A stretch of 64,000 nt of DNA from Ancalomicrobiaceae bacterium S20 (lineage in GTDB: Bacteria > Pseudomonadota > Alphaproteobacteria > Rhizobiales > Ancalomicrobiaceae): NCBI GenBank assembly GCA_040269895.1, contig CP158568.1:682001-746000 (forward strand). The letters are read 5' to 3'. Shown here piece after piece: positions 35,077 to 42,860 of this stretch. A program made the translations under genes and the position numbers. Every line of letters begins with the position of its first letter. The first letter of the stretch is position 1. The notes under the pieces are model-generated. The model was not told the DNA's origin, searched no databases, and was given only the letters and a program-made list of their open reading frames with translations.

Positions 35077-35911
35077 ATGGAAGAGCAGTCCAGCGCCAGA
35101 ACCATCGTCGCGCCCGTCGGGGTCTTGTCCGCCGCCGCCGAGCCATCGCCGGCCACCGGTTTCGACGCCTCCCGCGTCGCGGCCCTGCTCGGCGCCGTGC
35201 GCGCGCCGGCCGCGCATCCACGCCATCACCAATCCGGTCGCGCAGACCTACACCGCGAACATGCTGCTCGCGGTCGGCGCCGAGCCGTCGATGACCTCGT
35301 CGGCCGAGGAAGTCGCCGCCTTCGTCGCCGCTTCCGACGCGCTGCTGATCAACCTCGGCATGCTCGACAATGCGCGCCGCGACGCCAGCCTGACCGCCAT
35401 CGAGGTCGCCAAGGCCGAAGGCGTTCGCTGGGTGCTCGATCCGGTCAAGGTGCATGTCTCGCCGCCGCGGCTCGCCTTTGCGCGCGATCTCGTCGGCATG
35501 GAGCCGGCCTTCGTGCGCGCCAACCATGCCGAGATCGTCGGGCTCGGCGCGGCGGAACCGGAAGAGTTCGCCACGCGTCAACTGGCGGTCTCGTCGCTGA
35601 CCACGATCGCGCTCTCCGGCGCGGTCGACATCGTCACCGACGGCATCCGCGTCCTGCGCGTCGCCAACGGCCATCCGCTGATGGACCGGGTCACGGCCAT
35701 GGGCTGCGCGGGCACGGCGGTCGCGGCGGCGTTCCTCGCGGTCGAGCCCGATCCCGTCGCGGCGGCTGCCGCCGCGCTGGTCGTGCTCGGCATCGCCGGC
35801 GAGATCGCGGCGGCCTCGGCCAACGGTCCGGGCTCGTTCGCGATCGAGATGCTCGACGCGCTCTACGGTCTCGACGAGACGCAGGTCGTCGCAAGGGCGC
35901 GGCTGCTCTGA
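35077..35911 (+). pseudogene. thiM: hydroxyethylthiazole kinase ThiM, frameshifted near residue 44
   Basis: The ATG at 35077 has the riboswitch-embedded GGAGGG site and encodes a sensible N-terminus ending ASRVAALLGAVRA. The rest of ThiM (RIHAITNPVAQTYTANMLLAVGA ... DPVKVH ... VTAMGCAGTAVAAAF with the family Cys) is in the +1 frame from about 35208 to the stop at 35911. One surplus base within gtgcgcgcgccggcc (about 35198-35212) explains the break. Read from TTG 35072, one frame covers all of it, but the first 45 residues are then low-complexity nonsense and the ribosome site would be too close. Either a sequencing error or a recent inactivation of thiazole salvage. Confidence 0.8.
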
Positions 35912-35974
35912 GGCCCCGCCTGGCCGTTCGCGCGCGGCCGCTTTCCCTTTCCCTCCTCGATGAAGAGTACCGCC

Positions 35975-36808
35975 ATGACCGCCATTGCCGTCACCATCGC
36001 GGGTTCGGATTCCGGCGGCGGCGCCGGAATTCAGGCCGATCTGAAGACTTTTTCCGCGCTCGGCGTCTATGGCGCGAGCGTGATCACGGCCTTGACCGCG
36101 CAGAACACGCTCGGCGTCAACGCGATCCACGACGTGCCGCCGGACTTCGTGACCGCGCAGATCGACGCCGTGTTCTCCGACCTCAAGGTCGATGCGGTGA
36201 AGATCGGCATGCTCGGCCGCAGCGCGGTGATCGAGGCGGTCGCGGCCGGGCTCGATCGCTGGGGCGGCATGCCGGTGGTGCTCGATCCGGTGATGGTCGC
36301 GGCGAGCGGCGATCCGCTGCTTGTGCCGGAAGCGGTCGAGAGCATCATCGCGCATCTGATCCCGCGCGCGGGCCTCGTCACGCCGAACCTGCACGAGGCG
36401 GCGCGGCTGACCGGCACACCCATGGCGGCGTCGCGGGCCGAGATGGTCGCGCAGGGCCGCGCGATCCTCGGGATGGGCGCCCGGGCCGTTCTCATCAAGG
36501 GCGGCCACAGTTGGGAGACCGAGGCCGCCGACGTGCTGGTCGATGCGGCGGGCGAACGCTGGTTCTCGGCGCCGCGGCATCCGACCGAAAACACCCATGG
36601 CACCGGCTGCACGCTGTCGTCGGCGATCGCCTCCGGTCTTGCCAAGGGGCTCGACCTCGACGCCGCCGTGCGGGTGGGCAAGGCCTATCTGACCGCGGCG
36701 ATCCGCGCGGCGGATGCGCTGCACATCGGCGCCGGGCATGGCCCTGTCGACCATTTCCACGCCTTCCGCGGCTCGGCCGCCTATCGCGCGCCCGAGGTGA
36801 CCGCATGA
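35975..36808 (+). CDS. thiD: hydroxymethylpyrimidine/phosphomethylpyrimidine kinase ThiD
   Basis: A 277-residue ribokinase-fold enzyme phosphorylating HMP and HMP-P for thiamine synthesis. Signatures: VTIAGSDSGGGAGIQADLKTF at the N-terminus, VLDPVMVAASGDPLL, and the anion-hole/base region HGTGCTLSSAIASGLAKG. ATG 35975 matches the usual ThiD N-terminus; an in-frame ATG at 35960 adds five residues. Second gene of the riboswitch operon. Its stop overlaps the next ATG (ATGA). No thiE is present here. Confidence 0.95.
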   Translation: MTAIAVTIAGSDSGGGAGIQADLKTFSALGVYGASVITALTAQNTLGVNAIHDVPPDFVTAQIDAVFSDLKVDAVKIGMLGRSAVIEAVAAGLDRWGGMPVVLDPVMVAASGDPLLVPEAVESIIAHLIPRAGLVTPNLHEAARLTGTPMAASRAEMVAQGRAILGMGARAVLIKGGHSWETEAADVLVDAAGERWFSAPRHPTENTHGTGCTLSSAIASGLAKGLDLDAAVRVGKAYLTAAIRAADALHIGAGHGPVDHFHAFRGSAAYRAPEVTA

Positions 36809-37902
36809 GCCGCGCCCCGATCTCCCGCCGCGCGCTCGTCGGCGCTGGCCTCGCGGCCTCCGGGTCGCTGCTCTCGACTTCGACGCTCGCCCAGCCGGCG
36901 GTCGCGAAGGGCCTCGTCGAATGGCGCATGGTGACGTCCTGGCCGAAGAACCTGCCGGGGCCGGGCCTCTCGGCGGAGCGGCTGGCGCAGGCGATCGGCC
37001 GTCTCTCGGATGGGCGGCTGCAGGTGAAGGTGTTCGCGGCGGGCGAACTGGTGCCGGCGCTCGAGTGTTTCGACGCGGTCGCCGGCGGCACGGCCGAGAT
37101 GGCGCATACGGCCTCGCTCTACTGGGCCGGCAAGCTGCCGGCGGCGCCGCTCTATACGACCGCGCCGTTCGGGCTGACGCCGCTCGAACATCTGACCTGG
37201 GTCGATCAGGCCGGCGGGCAGGGGCTCTGGGACCGGCTCTATGCGCCGTTCGGCATCAAGCCGTTCATGGCGGGCAACACTGGCTTCTCGATGGCGGGCT
37301 GGTACCGACGCGAGCTGCGCGGGCTCGACGACCTGAAAGGCCTCAAGATCCGCATCGTCGGGCTCGGCGGCGAGGTCATGCGCCGGCTCGGCGCGACGCC
37401 GGTCGCGCTGCCGGCGGGCGAGGTGTTCCCGGCCATGCAGTCGGGCATCGTCGACGCCGCCGAACTGCTCGCGCCCTATTCCGACCTCGCGGTCGGCCTG
37501 CACCGCGTGACCAAGCTCTATTACGGGCCGGGCTTCAACAAGCCGAACGGGACGGGCGAGGCGCTGGTCTCGCTCAAGGCCTACGACGCGCTACCGGCCG
37601 ATCTCAAGGCGATTGTTGCGACCGCCTGCCGCGACGAACATACGACCGCGCTGGCGACGGCCGAGTGGAACAACGCCGTTTCGCTCGCGACGCTGAAGGA
37701 GACCCACGGCGTCCAGGTGAAGAGCATGCCGGCCGACGTGCTCGCCGCGGGTGCGCGGATCGCCGAGGGCCTGCTTTCGGAGATCGCGGCCAAGGACGCG
37801 CTCTCGGCCGAGATCATCACGAGCTACCGCACCGCCCGCGCCCGGACCGGCCAATGGATGCGCGTGACGCAGGGCACGTTCCTCGCCGCAAGGGATGCGT
37901 GA
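36805..37902 (+). CDS. TRAP transporter substrate-binding protein (DctP family), orphan
   Basis: A 365-residue periplasmic protein. The twin-arginine-like leader SRRALVGAGLAASGSLL precedes a cleavage site near TLAQPA. DctP signatures: VEWRMVTSWPKNLPG, LECFDAVAGGTAEMAHTASLYW, and GLKIRIVGLGGEVMRRLGATP with the conserved Arg for the carboxylate. It overlaps thiD by ATGA, so it is translated with the thiamine salvage kinases. No DctQ/DctM membrane genes follow. A thiamine-precursor ligand is inferred only from context. Confidence 0.9.
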   Translation: MSRAPISRRALVGAGLAASGSLLSTSTLAQPAVAKGLVEWRMVTSWPKNLPGPGLSAERLAQAIGRLSDGRLQVKVFAAGELVPALECFDAVAGGTAEMAHTASLYWAGKLPAAPLYTTAPFGLTPLEHLTWVDQAGGQGLWDRLYAPFGIKPFMAGNTGFSMAGWYRRELRGLDDLKGLKIRIVGLGGEVMRRLGATPVALPAGEVFPAMQSGIVDAAELLAPYSDLAVGLHRVTKLYYGPGFNKPNGTGEALVSLKAYDALPADLKAIVATACRDEHTTALATAEWNNAVSLATLKETHGVQVKSMPADVLAAGARIAEGLLSEIAAKDALSAEIITSYRTARARTGQWMRVTQGTFLAARDA

Positions 37903-37926
37903 AAATGCGCTTCGTTGATTGTATGG

Positions 37927-37944
37927 TGTGAATTATAATTCACA
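37927..37944. promoter_or_regulatory. operator palindrome and -10 box of the higBA operon
   Basis: An 18-bp perfect palindrome, tgtgaattataattcaca, whose centre contains TATAAT (37934-37939), 4 bases before the toxin start codon. Overlap of a palindrome with the -10 box is the expected arrangement for autorepression by the antitoxin. The -35 box is weak (ttcgtt, 37911-37916, 17 bases upstream). The mRNA leader would be nearly absent. Confidence 0.7.
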
Positions 37945-37947
37945 TCT

Positions 37948-38253
37948 ATGATCGAGGTTAGGCAGACGAGTGTCTTCGAGGCCTGGTTTCGCGCGCTCCG
38001 GGACTTGGATGCGCGTCGCCGCATTGCGATGCGGATCGTGCGGCTCGAGGCAGGGCTCTTCGGCGACGCGAAGTCGATCGGAGACGGCGTCAGTGAACTG
38101 CGTATCGATTGCGGGCCTGGGTACAGGCTCTATTTCGTCCGGCAGGGATCGACGGTCGTTGTGCTGCTCTGCGGCGGCGACAAGGGTAGCCAGGATCGAG
38201 ACATCCGTCGCGCCAAGAGCTTGGCGGCGGAGTTGCTCGGGGGAACGCCATGA
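37948..38253 (+). CDS. HigB/RelE-type toxin (Gp49-like, toxin-first module)
   Basis: A 101-residue basic protein of the phage-derived Gp49/HigB group (addiction-module killer family). It has a RelE-like fold: VFEAWFRALRDLDARRRIAMRIVRLEAGLFGDAKSIGDGVSELRID, then GYRLYFVRQGSTVVVLLCGGDK, and the terminal RDIRRAKSLAAE helix. It is predicted to be a ribosome-dependent or free mRNA endonuclease. It overlaps the antitoxin gene by ATGA. Confidence 0.88.
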   Translation: MIEVRQTSVFEAWFRALRDLDARRRIAMRIVRLEAGLFGDAKSIGDGVSELRIDCGPGYRLYFVRQGSTVVVLLCGGDKGSQDRDIRRAKSLAAELLGGTP

Positions 38254-38537
38254 CGTTGGAAACCACCCGCTTCGATGCGGCCGAGTTCATCGATACGCCG
38301 GAAGCACAGGCGGCGTTGCTCGCCGACGCGGTCGAGACGGGTGATGCCGGCTATATCGCTGCCGCCTTGGGGACGGTTGCACGGGCGCGCGGCATGACCA
38401 ATGTCGCGCGCGAGGCAGGCGTCACTCGCGAGGCCTTGTACAAGGCGCTTTCGGCCGATGGCGATCCACGGCTGACCACGCTGCTCGGAGTCGTCAAGGC
38501 GCTGGGCTTGAAGCTGTCGCTCGCCCCCGCCGAGTGA
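38250..38537 (+). CDS. HigA-type antitoxin with helix-turn-helix
   Basis: A 95-residue protein of the addiction-module antidote family. The N-terminal FDAAEFIDTPEAQAALLADAVETGDAGYIAAALGTVARARG is the typical leader; the helix-turn-helix is MTNVAREAGVTREALYKALS. It neutralises the upstream toxin and probably represses the pair at the 37927-37944 palindrome. A hairpin follows 16 bases after the stop. Confidence 0.88.
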   Translation: MTLETTRFDAAEFIDTPEAQAALLADAVETGDAGYIAAALGTVARARGMTNVAREAGVTREALYKALSADGDPRLTTLLGVVKALGLKLSLAPAE

Positions 38538-38552
38538 AATCGGACACGAAAC

Positions 38553-38579
38553 AGCCGGGCCCGCGGCGCGGACCCGGCT
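38553..38579. terminator. hairpin between higA and the convergent FAH gene
   Basis: Arms agccgggcccgc and gcggacccggct form a 12-bp stem with one mismatch and a 3-base loop, followed by ctcttct. The U-tract is weak. The position suits both convergent genes. Confidence 0.5.
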
Positions 38580-38604
38580 CTTCTGTCATCGGATCGAAAC
38601 GGCG

Positions 38605-39453
38605 TCAGCCCGGATAGGCGATGACCGTCTGGGACTGTTCGCCGAGGCCGGCGATGCCGAGGCGCATGGTGTCGCCGGGCTTCAGGTAGACCGGCGGCTT
38701 CATGCCCATGCCGACGCCCGGCGGCGTGCCGGTGGTGATCACGTCGCCCGGATCGAGCTGGAAGAACTTCGAGATGTAGTGGATCAGGTACGCCGCGCCG
38801 AACACCATGGTGGCGGTGTTGCCGGTCTGGACGCGCTTGCCGTTCAGGTCGAGAAACATGTCGAGCTTCTGCACGTCGGCGATCTCGTCCGGCGTGACCA
38901 GCCAGGGGCCGAGCGGGCCGAAGCCCGGCGCCGCCTTGCCCTTGACCCACTGGCCGGTGCCCTCGGTCTGCCAGGCGCGCTCGGAGAGGTCGTTGCAGAC
39001 CGCGAAGCCGGCGACGTAGGACAGCGCGTCGGCTTCCGAGACATGGTAGGCGGTCTTGCCGATCACGATGGCGAGCTCGACCTCCCAGTCGGTCTTCACC
39101 GAGCCGGGCGGGATCACGACGTCGTCGTTCGGGGCGGCGAGGCAGTTCGGGGCCTTGTTGAACAGCACCGGTTCCTTTGGCACCGGCAGATTGCTCTCGG
39201 CGGCGTGGTCGGCATAGTTGAGGCCGACGGCGATGAAGTTGCCGATGCGGGCCACGCAGGGGCCGATGCGCGCGCCGGCGGGAGCGGCGGGCAGGCTCAT
39301 CGGGTCGATCGCGCGGATCTTGTCCAGCGCGGCCGGGGTCAGGCCCTCGCCCTCGAAATCGGGCACGCGCCCGGCGAGATCGCGGATCGTGCCGTCGGCG
39401 GCGACGATGCCGGGATTCTCGGCCCCCTTGAGCCCGAAGCGGACGAGTTTCAT
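38605..39453 (-). CDS. fumarylacetoacetate hydrolase (FAH) family protein
   Basis: A 282-residue FAH-fold enzyme. Metal-binding acidic residues lie in KTDWEVELAIVIGK and CNDLSERAWQ; the start of the FAH domain is IGNFIAVGLNYADHAAES and the end GDVITTGTPPGVGMGMKPP. The group (COG0179) includes acylpyruvate hydrolases, 2-keto-4-pentenoate hydratases and enzymes labelled ureidoglycolate lyase; the specific reaction cannot be told. ATG 39453 has a GGGAGGAT ribosome site. Monocistronic. Confidence 0.88.
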   Translation of the reverse strand: MKLVRFGLKGAENPGIVAADGTIRDLAGRVPDFEGEGLTPAALDKIRAIDPMSLPAAPAGARIGPCVARIGNFIAVGLNYADHAAESNLPVPKEPVLFNKAPNCLAAPNDDVVIPPGSVKTDWEVELAIVIGKTAYHVSEADALSYVAGFAVCNDLSERAWQTEGTGQWVKGKAAPGFGPLGPWLVTPDEIADVQKLDMFLDLNGKRVQTGNTATMVFGAAYLIHYISKFFQLDPGDVITTGTPPGVGMGMKPPVYLKPGDTMRLGIAGLGEQSQTVIAYPG

Positions 39454-39636
39454 TCCGATATCCTCCCGATCTGTGATGGAGCGCGCATGCGCGGATGCCG
39501 CCGTCCCGGCGGGCTTCCCTGCGCTTCGCGGCGCGCGGATCATGCGTTGCATGCTAGCAGCAAGCAAGGCCGGCGGCGCGCACAGGCTATGCGCGCGCCC
39601 GTCCCGGCGCAACGACGCTGAAGGAGCCAAGATCGA

Positions 39637-39654
39637 CTGTCATAAAACCGAGAC
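39637..39654 (+). promoter_or_regulatory. candidate Pho box upstream of plcP-agt
   Basis: CTGTCAT at 39637-39643 matches one full PhoB half-site. It is followed by a 4-base A-run and a poorer second half (ccgagac), giving the 18-base CTGTCAT-N4-CTGTCAT architecture. It is 51 bases before the plcP start. Homologous genes in Sinorhizobium and Agrobacterium are PhoB-controlled, which supports the call; the second half-site is weak. Confidence 0.5.
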
Positions 39655-39704
39655 CGGAATCGTGTCTTTCGGGGTGAAACGGATCAAGAGCCCGGATCAC
39701 GACC

Positions 39705-40505
39705 ATGTCGGCTCCCTCGGAATCTAAAATGTTCCGGACGATGTTCCTCTCGGACATCCATCTGGGAACCCGCGGCTGCCAGGCCGAGCTTCTGCTCGAC
39801 TTTCTGCGCACCCATGACGCCGAGACGATCTTCCTCGTCGGTGACATCATCGACGGTTGGAGACTGAAGCGTTCCTGGTATTGGCCGCAGGCTCATAACG
39901 ACGTGGTGCAGAAGATCCTGCGCAAGGGTCGCAAGGGCTCGCGCATCATCTATCTGCCCGGCAATCACGACGAGTTCCTGCGCGACTATCTCGGCTCGCA
40001 TTTCGGCGTGGTCGAACTGGTCGACACCTTCGTGCACGAGACCGCCGACGGCCGGCGCCTGCTGGTCATCCACGGCGACCAGTTCGACGTCGTCGTGCGC
40101 CACGCCAAGTGGCTCGCCTTCTTCGGCGACTGGGCCTACACGACCGCGCTCGGCGTCAACACGTGGCTCAACATCGCCCGCCGCAAGCTCGGCTTCCCCT
40201 ACTGGTCGCTGTCGGCCTGGGCGAAGCTCAAGGTCAAGAACGCGGTCAACTTCATCGGCTCGTTCGAACAGGCGCTGACCCAGGAAGCCCGGCGCGTCGG
40301 CGCCGACGGCGTCGTCTGCGGCCACATCCACCACGCCGCGCTGCACGACAAGTTCGGCATTCGCTACGTCAACACCGGCGACTGGGTCGAGAGCTGCACG
40401 GCGATCGTCGAGCACCATGACGGTCGCATGGAAATCGTGAACTGGACGCGGCCGAGCGAGGCGCCTGCCTCTGAGCCCACCACGGAGGCGCGCGCCGCCG
40501 CATGA
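39705..40505 (+). CDS. plcP: PlcP/LpxH-family metallophosphoesterase
   Basis: A 266-residue binuclear metallophosphoesterase with FLSDIHLGTRG, VGDIIDGW, LPGNHDE, IHGDQFD and CGHIHH. Most annotation systems would name it UDP-2,3-diacylglucosamine diphosphatase. The long stretches WYWPQAHNDVVQKILRK and YWSLSAWAKLKVKNAVNFIG are as in Sinorhizobium PlcP, a phospholipase C that releases diacylglycerol from phosphatidylcholine in phosphate starvation. The overlap (ATGA) with a glycosyltransferase and the candidate Pho box strengthen that reading. ATG 39705 is used; ATG 39729 is an alternative without a better ribosome site. Confidence 0.82.
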   Translation: MSAPSESKMFRTMFLSDIHLGTRGCQAELLLDFLRTHDAETIFLVGDIIDGWRLKRSWYWPQAHNDVVQKILRKGRKGSRIIYLPGNHDEFLRDYLGSHFGVVELVDTFVHETADGRRLLVIHGDQFDVVVRHAKWLAFFGDWAYTTALGVNTWLNIARRKLGFPYWSLSAWAKLKVKNAVNFIGSFEQALTQEARRVGADGVVCGHIHHAALHDKFGIRYVNTGDWVESCTAIVEHHDGRMEIVNWTRPSEAPASEPTTEARAAA

Positions 40506-41524
40506 AGATTCTCATCGTGACGGACGCCTGGCGGCCGCAGATCAACGGGGTCGTCCGTACGCTGGAACGGCTCGCGCAGGAACTCCAGCAGCAGGGCGTC
40601 ACCGTCGACTTTCTGACCCCGCTCGAATTCCGCACCCTGCCGTGCCCGACCTATCCGGAAATCCGTCTGGCGCTGACCCGGCGCGAGACGATCCGTCGGC
40701 GCATCGAGACGTCGCGGCCGGACTACATCCACATCGCCACCGAAGGGCCGCTCGGGCTCATGGCGCGCAAGGTCGCCATCGAGACCTACGGCGGCTACAC
40801 GACCAGCTATCACACGCGCTTCCCCGAATATCTCTCGGCCCGGCTGCCGGTGCCGGAGCGCTGGGCCTATGCGTGGCTGCGCCGGTTCCACAACGGCGGC
40901 CTGACCTGCATGGTGGCGACCGAGACGCTCCGGCAGGATCTGACCGCGCGGGGCTTCCGCAATCTGGCGATCTGGTCGCGTGGCGTCGACCAGCACCTGT
41001 TCCATCCGCGCGCCGAGAACGTGCTCGCGCACCTGCCGAAGCCGATCTTCATGAATGTCGGCCGCGTGGCGGTGGAGAAGAACCTCGAGGCTTTCCTCGA
41101 CCTCGATCTGCCCGGCTCGAAGGTCGTGGTCGGCGACGGGCCGATGCTGACGCCGCTCGCCAAGAAATACCCGGATGCGCATTTCCTCGGCGCCAAGACC
41201 GGCGAGGAACTGGCGCAGGTCTATGCCGCGGCCGACGTCTTCGTGTTCCCGTCGGTGACGGACACGTTCGGCAACGTGCTGATCGAGGCGCTGGCGTCGG
41301 GCGTGCCGGTCGCGGCGTTCCCGGTCATGGGGCCGCTCGACATCATCGGCGACTCCGGTGCCGGTGTGCTGTCGCAGGACCTGCGCGCGGCCGCGCTCGC
41401 CGCGCTCGACATCTCCCGCGAGGCGGCGCTGGCGCAGGCGCGCCAGTTTACCTGGGAACGGTCGGCCCGGCAGTTCATCACCAACGTGACCAGCGCCGCG
41501 CGTCGCCCGCTCGCGGCCGAGTGA
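40502..41524 (+). CDS. agt: GT4-family glycosyltransferase, probable diacylglycerol glycosyltransferase (Agt-like)
   Basis: A 340-residue GT-B enzyme. The N-terminal acceptor domain starts MKILIVTDAWRPQINGVVRTLE; the donor domain has MNVGRVAVEKNLEAFLDL and the E-x7-E type motif in VTDTFGNVLIEALASGVPV. It is translationally coupled to plcP. In Agrobacterium the homologous gene (agt) next to a PlcP/LpxH-like gene makes glucosyl- and glucuronosyl-diacylglycerol under low phosphate. The same role is inferred here: replacing phospholipids with glycolipids at the inner membrane. Sugar specificity cannot be read. Confidence 0.82.
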   Translation: MKILIVTDAWRPQINGVVRTLERLAQELQQQGVTVDFLTPLEFRTLPCPTYPEIRLALTRRETIRRRIETSRPDYIHIATEGPLGLMARKVAIETYGGYTTSYHTRFPEYLSARLPVPERWAYAWLRRFHNGGLTCMVATETLRQDLTARGFRNLAIWSRGVDQHLFHPRAENVLAHLPKPIFMNVGRVAVEKNLEAFLDLDLPGSKVVVGDGPMLTPLAKKYPDAHFLGAKTGEELAQVYAAADVFVFPSVTDTFGNVLIEALASGVPVAAFPVMGPLDIIGDSGAGVLSQDLRAAALAALDISREAALAQARQFTWERSARQFITNVTSAARRPLAAE

Positions 41525-41693
41525 GGCAATCGGGATGGGGTCGGGAAACGGGTGTGGGCAGGCGCGATCGCCGGCCCGCGCATGACGCCATGCGCGAGCG
41601 GGCGTTGTGACAGCCGGTCGCGGTTGATAGGTCTGACGCCGACGCAGGCCGCCCGTCCGGACCGGCCGCGACAGAACCTCCAAGCCGCGAGGC

Positions 41694-42704
41694 ATGCCCA
41701 TGTCGTCTTCCGCCGAAACCAGCGCCGCGCGGCGCATTCCGACCTTTGCGGACGTTCTGGCGGCGGCCGAGCGGCTCGCCGGTCAGGCCGTGCGCACGCC
41801 GCTGGTGCGCTCCGACGTCCTCGATGCGCTCACCGGCGGCCGGGTGTTCCTCAAGGCCGAGTGCCTGCAGCGCACCGGCTCGTTCAAGTTCCGCGGCGCG
41901 TTCAACGCCATCTCGCAGGTGCCGGAGGCGATGCGGGCCAAGGGCATCGTCGCCTGCTCGTCGGGCAACCATGCTCAGGGCGTGGCGGAAGCCGCGCGGC
42001 TGCTCGGCTTCCCGGCGACGATCCTGATGCCGTCGGACGCGCCGGCGATCAAGCGCATGCGCACCGAGCGCTCCGGCGCGACGGTCGTTACCTACGATCG
42101 CGCCACCGAGGATCGCGAGGAGCGCACGGCGGCGCTGATCGCGGAGACCGGCGCGGAGCTCGTGCACCCTTATGACGACGCCCGCGTGATGGCCGGGCAG
42201 GGAACCGCCGCGCTGGAAGCCTTCGAGGATCTGGCCGGCCGCGGGATCGTGCCCGAGGTCGTACTGGTCTGCGCCTCGGGCGGCGGGCTGACCGCCGGCA
42301 CCGCGCTCGCAACCGAGGCGCGCGCGCCCGCGGCGACCATCTATGCGGTCGAGCCGGATGGTTTCGACGACCTCGGCCGCTCGCTCGCCACCGGCGAGCG
42401 GCAGCGCAACAGCCGCACCAGCGGCTCGCTCTGCGACGCGCTGCTGACGCCGAGCCCGGGCGAATTGACCTTCGAGATCAATCGCCGGCTCGTGAAGGCC
42501 GGGCTCGCCGTCACCGACGAGGAGGCGCTGAGGGCGGTCGCCTTCGCGGCCAACGAACTGAAGCTGGTGGTGGAGCCGGGCGGCGCCGTCGCGCTGGCGG
42601 CACTGCTCTCCGGCAAGCTCGACATCGCCGGCAAGACGGTGGTCGCGCTTCTCTCCGGCGGCAATATCGAGCCGGAGATCTATGTGCGTGCGTTGAAGGG
42701 CTGA
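41694..42704 (+). CDS. threonine/serine dehydratase (PLP fold type II)
   Basis: A 336-residue enzyme. The PLP lysine is Lys65 in TGSFKFRGAFNA; the phosphate loop is SSGNHAQGVAEAA and ASGGGLTAG, and the ring-binding serine region is LSGGNIE. It lacks the ACT-like regulatory domain of long IlvA, so it is of the short catabolic/TdcB type; related enzymes act on hydroxyaspartate. Starts at 41694 and 41700 are both possible, with a GCGAGG site just upstream. A strong terminator follows. Confidence 0.9.
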   Translation: MPMSSSAETSAARRIPTFADVLAAAERLAGQAVRTPLVRSDVLDALTGGRVFLKAECLQRTGSFKFRGAFNAISQVPEAMRAKGIVACSSGNHAQGVAEAARLLGFPATILMPSDAPAIKRMRTERSGATVVTYDRATEDREERTAALIAETGAELVHPYDDARVMAGQGTAALEAFEDLAGRGIVPEVVLVCASGGGLTAGTALATEARAPAATIYAVEPDGFDDLGRSLATGERQRNSRTSGSLCDALLTPSPGELTFEINRRLVKAGLAVTDEEALRAVAFAANELKLVVEPGGAVALAALLSGKLDIAGKTVVALLSGGNIEPEIYVRALKG

Positions 42705-42761
42705 AGCGCGGCTGGGGCCCGCAGAGTACGCGCCTGATCGGGTACGCGCCTGACCGAAACA

Positions 42762-42802
42762 AGAATGGCCGCGACCGGCGTTCGTGCCGTCGCGGCCATT
42801 CT
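42762..42802. terminator. strong bidirectional terminator
   Basis: A 14-bp perfect stem agaatggccgcgac / gtcgcggccattct, with the loop able to extend by GGC/GCC. It lies between two convergent stops (42704 and 42861). T-rich sequence (ttgtttc) follows on the minus strand and cattcat on the plus strand. Confidence 0.8.
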
Positions 42803-42860
42803 CATTCATGACGACCGCGCCGGTGTCCGATCGGAGCGATGGCTCGGATCGGAGTTTGCG

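Noticed and set aside
35072-35911. An intact ThiM read from TTG 35072 in a single frame
   Set aside because: The first 45 residues would be Pro/Ser/Arg nonsense unrelated to ThiM, and the TTG lies only one or two bases after the ribosome site. ATG 35077 followed by a frameshift fits better.
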